Shown here: one piece after another, positions 1-6,788 of the stretch
Numbering within the stretch: position 1 is the first letter of the stretch
Layout: each line of letters begins with the position of its first letter
Origin: Stercoripulliclostridium_A sp963642145
GTDB lineage: Bacteria; Bacillota; Clostridia; Christensenellales; DTU072
DNA length: 13,706 bases
Assembly (NCBI GenBank): GCA_963642145.1
Contig: CAVIFU010000039.1
Span: forward strand, 1 to 13,706
Direction: 5' to 3'
Position numbers and translations under genes: made by a program
Notes under the pieces: model-generated
Database searches by the model: none
What the model saw: only the letters and a program-made list of their open reading frames with translations
Told to the model about the DNA's origin: nothing

Positions 1-86
1 ATTGAACAAGAGTAAATCAACATCGTAAAGTTAGATAGAAACGAAAAAAGTATATATTAGGTTTTTCTATTCAAGAATCCTTTACC
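1..86 (+). repeat. Leader of hairpin-array repeat element, copy A
   Basis: This AT-rich segment has a second copy on the minus strand at 13651-13567. A hand alignment gives about 71 identical positions of 86 with one single-base gap. The best conserved parts are the start (ATTGAACAA, AGTAAATC), the middle (AAAAAGTATATATT) and the end (GTTTTTCT, AAGAATCCTTTACC). In both copies it leads directly into an array of 25 bp hairpin units, so it is a fixed part of one element, comparable in position to a CRISPR leader but unrelated in sequence. The strong hairpin seen in copy B is not preserved in copy A. No coding frame is credible. The window starts exactly where the similarity starts, so the true 5' boundary cannot be judged. 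Confidence 0.85.
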
Positions 87-313
87 GTCGCCAACGGCGA
101 TGTATATCACCGCGACACGAAGTGGCGTGTATATCACCGCAAGCACCGCTTGCGTATATCACCGTCGCCGTAGGCGATGTATATCACCGCGCCCATCGGG
201 CGTGTATATCACCGCGCCCATCGGGCGTGTATATCACCGCGCCCATCGGGCGTGTATATCACCGCGCCCATCGGGCGTGTATATCACCGTCGCCGTAGGC
301 GATGCATATTTAC
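81..313 (+). repeat. Array of 25 bp units: constant GTATATCACC plus variable hairpin
   Basis: Eight exact copies of GTATATCACC start at 102, 129, 154, 179, 204, 229, 254 and 279. The period is 25 bp, except 27 between the first two. A degenerate first unit (TTTACC, 81-86) and a degenerate last unit (GCATATTTAC, 304-313) bound the array. Between them lie nine short hairpins: TCGCC-aac-GGCGA, a 17-nt CGACAC-gaa-GTGGCG with one mismatch, GCAAGC-acc-GCTTGC, TCGCC-gta-GGCGA, four identical CGCCC-atc-GGGCG, and TCGCC-gta-GGCGA again. The arms change together, so pairing is kept. The last unit overlaps the stop codon of the minus-strand DUF4364 gene, so that gene's transcript would run straight into the hairpins. 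This is not a CRISPR: the spacers are palindromic and repeated, and there are no cas genes. Confidence 0.92.
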
Positions 314-840
314 TAATTTTCTATCAGGATGTCGTTAAGAGCTTTATAGACTTCGGGCGCCGTTCTGTTCCAGCCGTTGCGGATGGACACTGCCAATGCG
401 CGGCTGTCCACCGTCATTTTGAGGTCTACCAAAAGGGACGTCGTGTCGTGTATTTTGAGAGAAACGGTAAATGTTCCGTCGTCGTTGCGGAAGTAATCGG
501 ACGTAAATTCCTGACGTTTGCGGTAGACGATTCTGTTTTCTTTGAGGAATTCTTTGACTTCCTCTTGGAGTGAGTCGGGTATTTCTTTGTAGAAGTACGC
601 AAGGCAATTTCTGCCGTCATTGGTTATCGTCAGGAGTGGCGTATCGCTGTCGGTTACGTCTATTTTGTTGATGAATTCGCTTGCGAGTAATTCGTTGATT
701 ACTTGTTTGCAGTAGAGGTAGGGTATCCAATTGTTATCGACGCAGCACATGGCAAGCAGAAGTTCTTCCGAAATGGGCATCTCGAACTTCTCCAATACGA
801 ATAATACCAATAATTTGTTGTTAGTGCTTTCGTCGTTCAT
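313..840 (-). CDS. DUF4364 family protein
   Basis: A 175-residue protein resembling the DUF4364 family of Clostridia, which is of unknown function and about this length. Visible family features are an N-terminal helical region (about 8-60, NNKLLVLFVLEKFEMPIS..), which reads like a winged-helix half as in small regulators. It is followed by a short LLTITNDGRNCLAYF segment (69-83), a charged helix (89-103) and a C-terminal strand-rich part (109-155) ending in a helix. The open frame extends upstream to 987, but the start at 840 is preferred. It has a GAGG ribosome site about 7 nt upstream and a promoter -10 just before that, and the extra 49 residues would overlap the promoter and terminator. 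The gene is monocistronic. Its stop codon touches the hairpin array, and no T-tract terminator is seen before the array. A regulatory role is only a guess from the fold impression. Confidence 0.85.
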   Translation of the reverse strand: MNDESTNNKLLVLFVLEKFEMPISEELLLAMCCVDNNWIPYLYCKQVINELLASEFINKIDVTDSDTPLLTITNDGRNCLAYFYKEIPDSLQEEVKEFLKENRIVYRKRQEFTSDYFRNDDGTFTVSLKIHDTTSLLVDLKMTVDSRALAVSIRNGWNRTAPEVYKALNDILIEN

Positions 841-865
841 ATATTCCTCAATCTGTAAGGACACT

Positions 866-888
866 ATTATAGCACAAAGTAGCGATTT
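866..888 (-). promoter_or_regulatory. Extended -10 promoter of the DUF4364 gene
   Basis: On the minus strand a perfect TATAAT occupies 871-866, preceded by TGC, giving the extended -10 form TGnTATAAT. No good -35 hexamer is found at 16-18 bp, which is typical when an extended -10 compensates. Transcription would start near 859 and leave a 5' leader of about 20 nt carrying GAGG. Confidence 0.7.
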
Positions 889-904
889 AAGGAAACGTCC
901 GCGC

Positions 905-932
905 AAAAAAATCCCCCGCAATTTTACGGGGG
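905..932 (-). terminator. Intrinsic terminator after the M20 peptidase gene
   Basis: Read on the minus strand, CCCCCG (932-927) pairs with CGGGGG (918-913) around an 8-nt AT-rich loop. After one A comes a run of seven T (911-905). This is a textbook Rho-independent terminator. It lies 55 bp past the M20 peptidase stop and insulates the DUF4364 promoter from read-through. Confidence 0.9.
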
Positions 933-970
933 AAAATTCATGTACTACATATTGTGGTTTGCCATAATTC

Positions 971-990
971 GTCGCACTATGTCGCACTAA
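971..990. repeat. Tandem 9-bp duplication at the M20 gene stop codon
   Basis: GTCGCACTA occurs twice in tandem (971-979 and 981-989), separated by a single base. The second copy contains the reverse complement of the TAG stop codon. It looks like a small slippage duplication, with no evident function. Confidence 0.6.
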
Positions 991-2444
991 ACGTTAATGC
1001 AGGTGTTCTCGTACAAACGCAGGAAGAAGAGCGTTGCGCTTTCGAGGGCGGATACGAGTATCCTTTCGTTTTTGCCGTGGATGCGGTTGGCGTCGTCGGG
1101 AGTCTTTTCGAGCGGAGTGAAGCGGTAAACGCAGTCCGTCAAATTATAGTAGTGTTTGGCGTCGCTTGCGGCAATAAACGGATAGGGAGCCACAATAAAT
1201 CCGTCATACACTTCGGATATGGTCTTTGCCAAATCGCGGTAGGGCTTGCAGTCGACGTTACTTACGGGAGACGGATCTATCGCGCCGGTCAATACGCCTA
1301 CGGTTGCCTTTTTGCCGACGATTTTTTGCAGACGTTTACGCGTGCCTTCTACCGTTTCCCCGGTGTTTATGCGGCAATTGAGGGTGCCTTTGGCAACGGG
1401 AGCGAGGGTGTTCGGAGTAGACGCGCCTTCCGCTTGCGTGGGAGCAACGGTAGTACGCATCAGACAATTGGTAAACGGACTTACCGCGCAAAGCACGCCT
1501 TTGAGTAGCGGCGAGAACACATCTCGGTTTACGAGCGCGAACTTGAATCCGAAATTCATGTACGGTGCAAGCGCCTTGAACATATCTTTTGTGGGCTTTG
1601 TCCAATGCGGCGTAAACTTATGTTTTTCGATCTTGTACAGGCATTCGGAGAGTATGCCGAGGGAGGTGCGTCTTTTGGGCGTCGAGGCGTGACCGCCGTC
1701 CTTTTCGACGGTTACGGTGTAGTCGGCGTAGCCCTTTTCGCAAGTGCCTATCAGGGCGATTTTGTTGTTGATTCCGAGTATTTTGCCGTCCAAAACGGTG
1801 CCGCCTTCGTCGAGTACGTATTCTAAGCGCACGCCATGTTCATAGAGATAGCGGCTGATTTCTTTCGCGCCGTAGGTACCGCGCAATTCCTCGTCGTGAC
1901 CGAAGCAAAAGAGTATCGTTCTTTTGGGCGTTTTGCCTTCCGCGAGCAGAATTTCAAGCCCTTCGAGAGAGGCAATCATTTGAGATTTCATGTCTTGCGA
2001 GCCTCTGCCGTAGATGTAACCGTCTTTAATTTCCGCGCCGAAAGGATCGGTTTCCCAGCCCTCCGGCGGAGCCGGCACAACGTCTTGATGCGCAAGAATC
2101 GCGCACGGCAAAAGTTTTTCGTCCGTACCCTTAATCTTATAGATGACGGCGTACTTGTTTATTTGAATTTTTTCCGCTTTTTCGGCTATCAGAGGGTAGG
2201 TTTTTTCGAGGTAAGCCTGATACTCGTAGAAAATACTGCCGTCGCAATCGTTATTCGGCATGGTGACGGTTTTTATTCTGATGGCGCCGCGCAGATGTTC
2301 CGCTACTTTGTTTACGTCGATATCGCGTTTGACGTAGTCGGATTGTTCGGGCGCGGGTTTACGAACGAGCAGCGCGCGAATAATCAAGAAAGCAATCAGC
2401 GCAAATATCGCGCCGAAGATGATGTAATATCCGTAATCGGGCAT
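987..2444 (-). CDS. Membrane-anchored M20 family metallopeptidase (CPS1/PM20D1-like)
   Basis: A 485-residue zinc exopeptidase of the M20 family, closest in motif layout to carboxypeptidase S/PM20D1-like enzymes, which cleave small peptides or N-acyl amino acids. Metal and catalytic residues are visible: His119 and Asp121 in AHQDVVP, Asp151 in GRGSQDMK (bridging), Glu185 (base) and Glu186 in GHDEE, Asp212 in LDEGG, and His431 in SDAKHYY. The dimerisation or lid domain lies at about 235-380. One membrane segment (about 6-27) precedes the enzyme. It has few charges before it and R/K after it, so the positive-inside rule suggests a cytoplasm-facing catalytic domain. A frame extending to 2471 exists, but the start at 2444 has AAGGAGA 6-12 nt upstream, and the longer start falls on the -10 box. 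The substrate cannot be told from sequence. Confidence 0.92.
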   Translation of the reverse strand: MPDYGYYIIFGAIFALIAFLIIRALLVRKPAPEQSDYVKRDIDVNKVAEHLRGAIRIKTVTMPNNDCDGSIFYEYQAYLEKTYPLIAEKAEKIQINKYAVIYKIKGTDEKLLPCAILAHQDVVPAPPEGWETDPFGAEIKDGYIYGRGSQDMKSQMIASLEGLEILLAEGKTPKRTILFCFGHDEELRGTYGAKEISRYLYEHGVRLEYVLDEGGTVLDGKILGINNKIALIGTCEKGYADYTVTVEKDGGHASTPKRRTSLGILSECLYKIEKHKFTPHWTKPTKDMFKALAPYMNFGFKFALVNRDVFSPLLKGVLCAVSPFTNCLMRTTVAPTQAEGASTPNTLAPVAKGTLNCRINTGETVEGTRKRLQKIVGKKATVGVLTGAIDPSPVSNVDCKPYRDLAKTISEVYDGFIVAPYPFIAASDAKHYYNLTDCVYRFTPLEKTPDDANRIHGKNERILVSALESATLFFLRLYENTCINV

Positions 2445-2471
2445 ATGGAATCTCCTTTGGTTGATAATCAC

Positions 2472-2500
2472 ATTATACCACGCCTTACGCCGTTATTCAA
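2472..2500 (-). promoter_or_regulatory. Promoter of the M20 peptidase gene
   Basis: On the minus strand TTGAAT (2500-2495), a 17 bp spacer and a perfect TATAAT (2477-2472) form a sigma-A type promoter. Transcription would begin near 2465. The ribosome site AAGGAGA at 2457-2451 and the ATG at 2444 follow, so the 5' leader is only about 20 nt. Confidence 0.8.
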
Positions 2501-2567
2501 TACCGTATTCGAGACGCGAAAACGCGCTTTTCAGGGCATTACGGGGTTCCCGAACGACGGTGTTTTG

Positions 2568-2661
2568 CGTGGATAAAAACGACGCGATTCGGGAGTTATC
2601 CACATTTTAGCGTCGAGTTATCCACATTTGGGGTAGGTTATCCACAAAAATTTGTGAAAAA
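2568..2661. promoter_or_regulatory. DnaA-box cluster (candidate replication-initiation or DnaA-binding locus)
   Basis: Three perfect TTATCCACA boxes lie on the plus strand at 2596-2604, 2618-2626 and 2638-2646, with start-to-start spacing of 22 and 20 bp. A near-match TTATCCACG lies on the minus strand (2576-2568), and a relaxed match TTTTTCACA on the minus strand (2661-2653). TTATCCACA is the consensus DnaA box of Firmicutes and many other bacteria, and a cluster with near-helical spacing is unlikely by chance. The cluster lies between divergent genes, and all genes in the window are transcribed away from it. Neither dnaA, dnaN nor rpmH is present, so this may be oriC, an accessory DnaA titration or regulatory site, or DnaA control of the flanking promoters. 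Confidence 0.65.
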
Positions 2662-2838
2662 AGTGCTTCCAAAGAGTTGACAAGCGGTTGCTATGCGAGA
2701 ACGGCATACCCGAGTAACGAATAACGGGCTCCCGAAAAAGCCATAATTCCAAACGTTGAGTTAGGGCGCCGTTTTGGGGCGGAATTTTCGGTTGTCGAGC
2801 ACGTAAACGCTTCGCGCACGCACGTATGCGATGTGGCT
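2662..2838. other. Non-coding stretch, no recognised feature
   Basis: This part of the divergent intergenic region holds no credible gene. A short imperfect hairpin (GGCT..AGCC, about 2729-2743) and a TTGACA-like hexamer (2687-2692) without a matching -10 can be seen. Neither is convincing. Confidence 0.5.
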
Positions 2839-2890
2839 CGTATATATTATAAATATTAAAGAAAGATTAAAAAGAGAAATACATACAATT
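2839..2890. other. AT-rich tract between the DnaA boxes and the ABC transporter promoter
   Basis: A run of about 50 bases made almost only of A and T, beginning GTATATATTATAAATATT. It lies about 180 bp from the last DnaA box. It could be a duplex-unwinding region if the DnaA cluster is an origin, or simply an upstream (UP-like) element for the promoter at 2894. The AT richness is observed; the role is inferred. Confidence 0.4.
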
Positions 2891-2893
2891 GCG

Positions 2894-2922
2894 TTGACAT
2901 TTTGCTTACGTTTACGTAAAAT
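2894..2922 (+). promoter_or_regulatory. Promoter of the ABC transporter operon, with possible operator palindromes
   Basis: A perfect -35 TTGACA (2894-2899), a 17 bp spacer and -10 TAAAAT (2917-2922) make a strong sigma-A promoter. A perfect palindrome TTTACGTAAA (2911-2920) overlaps the -10. Two CAATTG palindromes (2886-2891 and 2928-2933) flank the core at a distance of 42 bp, about four helical turns. These dyads could be repressor sites, but no regulator gene is next door. The transcript would have a leader of roughly 87 nt before the ATG at 3016. Confidence 0.75.
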
Positions 2923-3015
2923 ATACACAATTGTAATTTATAAGCCGAACATTTTAACGCTGTTCAAGCGCTCTTCGACAATTACGTATCGGAATTTTAT
3001 CACATGAGGTAGTCT

Positions 3016-4800
3016 ATGGCGGACGAAAAACAAAAAAAACAGAGCTTAAAGGAGAACCTCAAACAGGTATCTTTTAAGGAATTTGTATCATGCGTCAAGG
3101 GATACGGCGTATACACCGTACTTGCGCCGCTGTTTATTTTGCTCGAAGTCGGTCTCGAAGTGTTCATACCCTACATGATGCAATATATCATCGACAGAGG
3201 TATCACGCCCGGGGACATGGCGTCGATAGGTAAGTACAGCGGCATAATGTTGGCGCTGGCGTTCGGCGCGCTTTTGGCAGGCGCGTTAAGCGCGGGGTTT
3301 GCGGCAGTCGCGACAATGGGCTTTGCCAAGAACTTGCGCAAAAAGATGTTCGAGAAGGTGCAGGACTTTTCCTTCCACAACGTGGACAAATACAGCACGG
3401 GCAGCCTTATCACAAGGCTTACCACGGACGTAAACTTTGTACAGAACGCGTTTACCATGCTCATCAGGATAGCTTTTCGCGCCCCGGTAATGTTTATATC
3501 GAGCATAGTGCTTGCCGTCAAGATCAACCCCACGCTTTCGCTTATATTTATAGCCATTGCCCCGGTAATGGCGGTAGGACTTGCGCTTGTGGGCGGTTTG
3601 ACCTTCCCGCGTTTCGAGCGTATGTTCAAGAAGTTTGACACGATGAACAATCGCTTGCAAGAGAATCTTGTCGGCATACGCGTAGTCAAAGCGTTCGTCA
3701 GGGAGGATCATGAAACGGAGGAATTCCGCAAAGTGTCCGGCGACGTCCAAAAGCTCCAAGTCAAAGCGGAGAAGATGCTTACTTACGCTCAACCCGTGGT
3801 AATGCTGTTCATGTACGTATGCATGGTATGCGTAGTGTGGTTCGGCGGTAAAATGGTACTTAACGGCACCGGGATGACCCTCGGTAGTTTGAGTTCCTTC
3901 CTTTCCTACATCAACCAAATACTCATATCCCTGATAATGGTAGCCATGATACTCGTCAACCTTGTCATGAGTACGGCTTCCGCCGCCCGTTGCTCGGAGA
4001 TTTTGGGCGAAAAACCCGACATCAACGATGATAACGCCGACAAAGACTTGACTGTTGCGGACGGTCGCATAGACTTTGAAAACGTCAATTTCGGATACAA
4101 CAAAGACGGCACCAAGAACATATTGGAGAACATCAACTTGCACATCGAGCCGGGCGAAACGGTGGGCGTGATAGGCGGTACCGGATCGGCTAAATCGACG
4201 CTTGTACAGCTGATACCGAGGTTGTACGACGTTACGGGCGGAGCCGTCAAAGTGGGCGGACACGACGTCAGGGAGTACACGATACATACTTTGCGCGACA
4301 GCGTAGCCATGGTGCTCCAAAAGAACGTATTGTTCTCCGGCACCATCAAGGAGAACCTCATGTGGGGTAACGAGCACGCTACGGACGAAGAGATACACGA
4401 ATGCGCACGCAACGCGCAGGCGGACGACTTTATCAGGAGTTTCCCGAACGGATACGACACCTACCTCGGACAGGGCGGCGTAAACGTATCCGGCGGACAG
4501 AAACAGCGTTTGTGCATAGCGCGCGCTCTGCTCAAGAAGCCCAAGATAATGATACTCGACGATTCCACAAGCGCCGTAGATACCGCAACAGACGCATCGA
4601 TACGCGCCGCGTTCAAAGAAAACTTAAAGGATACCACCGTAATTATAATTGCTCAGCGCATAGCTTCCGTCATGGACGCGGACAAGATAATAGTTATGGA
4701 CGAGGGCAAGATCGTGTCGGAAGGCACGCATGCGGAACTTATGGAGACATCCCCCATATACCGCGAAGTTTACGAGTCTCAACAAAAGGGGGTGGAGTAA
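3016..4800 (+). CDS. ABC exporter half-transporter, subunit with degenerate ATP site (TM287/BmrC-like)
   Basis: A 594-residue fusion of a six-helix type I exporter membrane domain (about 30-325) and an ATPase domain (about 350-590). Visible motifs: Walker A GGTGSAKST (387-395, Ala for the usual second Gly), Q-loop Gln435, a normal signature VSGGQ (491-495), and Walker B IMILDD (511-516) with Asp516 where the catalytic Glu normally stands. The switch position is Gln547 (IIIAQR) instead of His. These changes are the hallmark of the subunit that contributes the non-hydrolysing site in heterodimeric exporters such as TM287/288 and BmrCD. The next gene, 1 nt downstream, supplies the partner. The ribosome site GAGG lies 6 nt before the ATG. 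The likely role is drug, lipid or peptide export across the cytoplasmic membrane; the substrate is unknown. Confidence 0.95.
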   Translation: MADEKQKKQSLKENLKQVSFKEFVSCVKGYGVYTVLAPLFILLEVGLEVFIPYMMQYIIDRGITPGDMASIGKYSGIMLALAFGALLAGALSAGFAAVATMGFAKNLRKKMFEKVQDFSFHNVDKYSTGSLITRLTTDVNFVQNAFTMLIRIAFRAPVMFISSIVLAVKINPTLSLIFIAIAPVMAVGLALVGGLTFPRFERMFKKFDTMNNRLQENLVGIRVVKAFVREDHETEEFRKVSGDVQKLQVKAEKMLTYAQPVVMLFMYVCMVCVVWFGGKMVLNGTGMTLGSLSSFLSYINQILISLIMVAMILVNLVMSTASAARCSEILGEKPDINDDNADKDLTVADGRIDFENVNFGYNKDGTKNILENINLHIEPGETVGVIGGTGSAKSTLVQLIPRLYDVTGGAVKVGGHDVREYTIHTLRDSVAMVLQKNVLFSGTIKENLMWGNEHATDEEIHECARNAQADDFIRSFPNGYDTYLGQGGVNVSGGQKQRLCIARALLKKPKIMILDDSTSAVDTATDASIRAAFKENLKDTTVIIIAQRIASVMDADKIIVMDEGKIVSEGTHAELMETSPIYREVYESQQKGVE

Positions 4801-4801
4801 T

Positions 4802-6694
4802 ATGCCGGGACCTAACGCAAGAAAGCAAGACAAACCCAAAAATCCGGGCAAAACGTTTGCGCGAATCCTCAAATATATCTCTAAGTACAAGGTATATCTG
4901 ATAATAATAGTCATAGCCATACTGGGTAGCTCCGTTGCCAATCTGTTCGGCACGTTCCAACTCAAAAACATTTTGGAAGTATTGGAAAATCCCGATCCTA
5001 CTTGGGGTATGGAAGAAACTCTCAGCCAACTCGGATCCAAAGTCCTTGTGATGATGGCGATATACCTTGTCGGCGTAGTGGCGGCGGTCACTTACCAAAG
5101 GTTGTTGCTTACGGTATGCGCAGGAACCCTCCGTTCCCTCCGTGACGACATGTTCACGCACATGGAACGCCTCCCCATACGTTACTTTGACAGGCGCACG
5201 CACGGCGAAATCATGGCGCGTTACACCACCGATACCGACGCTATCAGAGAAATGATCTCCAACGGCATCCCGAGCCTTATCAGTTCGGCATTCACCATTG
5301 TGGGCAGTATAACCATGATGTTTGTGCTAAGTCCGTTGCTGTCGCTCTTTGCGCTCGGCATGATAGCCATCATGGTCGGCGTCGTCGCGCTTATAGGCGG
5401 CAGAGGCGGAAAATACTTTATCCGTCAACAAAAGGCTCTTGCGGATGTCAACGGATTTATAGAAGAATACATCGACGGTCAAAAAGTCGTGCAGGTATTC
5501 TGCCATGAGCAAAAAGTAAAAGAGGGCTTCGGCAAGATAAACGAAGATCTTTGCGCCACGGCAACGTCTGCAACCACGTTCGGCACCATTCTCATGCCTA
5601 TCATGGGCAACCTGTCGTACATAAATTACGTGGTTACGGCGCTTGTAGGCGGTTGGTTGGTGATTAAGGGCAAATTGGACGGCGTTGCCGTGCTTATACC
5701 GTTCTTGCAATACAGCAGACAGATCTCCAACCCGATCACGCAGGTATCCCAACAATTCCACGGCGTAATGACGGCTCTTGCCGGCGCCGAGCGCGTATTC
5801 GAACTTTTGGACACTCCCACGGAGACCGATGAAGGCTACGTGACGCTTGTAAACGCCAACATAGACGATAACGGCACCATTACCGAAACCGCCGAACATA
5901 CCGGCAAATGGGCATGGAAGCATTATCACAAAGCGACCGATTCCACCACCTACGTGGAGCTCAAAGGCGCCGTCGAATTCGAGAACGTCACCTTCGGCTA
6001 TGATCCCGACAAGATCGTACTCAAAGGCATAACCATGTACGCAAAGCCAGGGCAAAAAGTTGCGCTTGTGGGCTCTACGGGAGCGGGCAAAACGACCATT
6101 ACGAACCTCATTAACCGCTTCTATGACGTACCGGACGGCAAGATACGCTATGACGGTATAAATATCAACAAAATCAAAAAGGACGATCTCCGCCATTCGC
6201 TTTCGATGGTGTTGCAAGACACTCACTTATTTACCGGTACGGTACGCGAAAACATCCGTTACGGTAACCTAAACGCGACTGATGAGCAAATCGAAGCGGC
6301 AGCCAAACTTGCAAACGCAGACTTCTTTATCACGCATTTGCCGGAGGGATACGATACCGTTATCACCGCCGATGGCGCCAACCTGTCGCAGGGTCAAAGG
6401 CAGTTGCTTGCCATAGCGCGCGCCGCCGTTGCGGATCCGCCGGTACTCATTTTGGACGAAGCGACAAGCTCGATCGATACCCGTACCGAAGCGCTCATAG
6501 AGCAGGGCATGGATAAGCTTATGGAGGGCAGGACGGTATTCGTTATCGCGCACAGACTGTCAACGGTAAGGAACGCCGACGTCATCCTCGTCATAGAGCA
6601 CGGCGAGATAATCGAACGCGGCAACCACGAAGAGTTGCTTGCCCAAAAAGGCAGGTACTACCAACTCTATACCGGCATGTTCGAACTGAGCTGA
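4802..6694 (+). CDS. ABC exporter half-transporter, partner with consensus catalytic residues (TM288/BmrD-like)
   Basis: A 630-residue partner of the preceding gene. The six-helix membrane domain covers about 30-330 and the ATPase domain about 390-625. It has Walker A GSTGAGKT (424-431), Q-loop Gln472, Walker B VLILDE with catalytic Glu553, and switch His584. Its signature is LSQGQ (528-532) instead of LSGGQ. Thus its Walker motifs with the partner's VSGGQ make the working site, and its own signature completes the degenerate one. An unusually long linker (about 340-385, containing TGKWAWKHYH) joins the two domains. The start at 4802 is chosen because it lies 1 nt after the upstream stop with GGAG at 4794-4797. 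An in-frame ATG at 4730 would overlap the upstream gene by 71 nt. The pair is surely co-transcribed and translationally coupled. Confidence 0.95.
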   Translation: MPGPNARKQDKPKNPGKTFARILKYISKYKVYLIIIVIAILGSSVANLFGTFQLKNILEVLENPDPTWGMEETLSQLGSKVLVMMAIYLVGVVAAVTYQRLLLTVCAGTLRSLRDDMFTHMERLPIRYFDRRTHGEIMARYTTDTDAIREMISNGIPSLISSAFTIVGSITMMFVLSPLLSLFALGMIAIMVGVVALIGGRGGKYFIRQQKALADVNGFIEEYIDGQKVVQVFCHEQKVKEGFGKINEDLCATATSATTFGTILMPIMGNLSYINYVVTALVGGWLVIKGKLDGVAVLIPFLQYSRQISNPITQVSQQFHGVMTALAGAERVFELLDTPTETDEGYVTLVNANIDDNGTITETAEHTGKWAWKHYHKATDSTTYVELKGAVEFENVTFGYDPDKIVLKGITMYAKPGQKVALVGSTGAGKTTITNLINRFYDVPDGKIRYDGININKIKKDDLRHSLSMVLQDTHLFTGTVRENIRYGNLNATDEQIEAAAKLANADFFITHLPEGYDTVITADGANLSQGQRQLLAIARAAVADPPVLILDEATSSIDTRTEALIEQGMDKLMEGRTVFVIAHRLSTVRNADVILVIEHGEIIERGNHEELLAQKGRYYQLYTGMFELS

Positions 6695-6720
6695 GTAGCC
6701 GATTAACGGACGCGAAAAAG

Positions 6721-6755
6721 AGCTGTCGAGAACGAAAGTTTTCGGCAGCTTTTTT
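6721..6755 (+). terminator. Intrinsic terminator of the ABC transporter operon
   Basis: AGCTGTCGAGAAC pairs with GTTTTCGGCAGCT around a GAAA tetraloop. All 13 pairs form, two of them G-U wobbles, and six T follow (6750-6755). It lies 27 nt past the second transporter stop. Confidence 0.93.
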
Positions 6756-6788
6756 CATTACAACCGAAGTGTAAAGAGTGGAATGCGA

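Noticed and set aside
81..313. CRISPR array
   Set aside because: The constant part is only 10 bp, the intervening parts are palindromes, four of them identical, and no cas genes are present.
100..573. Plus-strand open frame of 157 codons crossing the hairpin array
   Set aside because: The first part is translated repeat in shifting frames (25 bp is not a multiple of 3) and the rest is antisense to the DUF4364 gene. No ribosome site.
841..987. Longer start for the DUF4364 gene at 987
   Set aside because: It would place the promoter and the upstream terminator inside the coding region. The start at 840 has a ribosome site and the expected family length.
2445..2471. Start of the M20 gene at 2471
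   Set aside because: It lies at the -10 box, before the AAGGAGA site, so the transcript would not contain it. The start at 2444 is well placed.
2651..2672. Rex-type operator (TTGTGAA-N8-TTCACAA)
   Set aside because: The left half matches but the right half is TTCCAAA. The site also overlaps a DnaA-box-like sequence, so the evidence is too weak.
3004..3012. Tiny upstream frame ATG AGG TAG before the first ABC subunit
   Set aside because: It overlaps the ribosome site of the true start, and three codons alone give no support for a leader peptide.
3286..4398. Long antisense open frame of 370 codons opposite the first ABC subunit
   Set aside because: It is a complement-frame artefact of a well-conserved gene, with a low-complexity Y/H/R-rich product and no ribosome site. 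The same holds for 1836-2576 and 5327-6226.
4730..4801. Earlier in-frame start for the second ABC subunit
   Set aside because: It overlaps the end of the first subunit by 71 nt without a ribosome site. The start at 4802 follows the stop directly with GGAG upstream.
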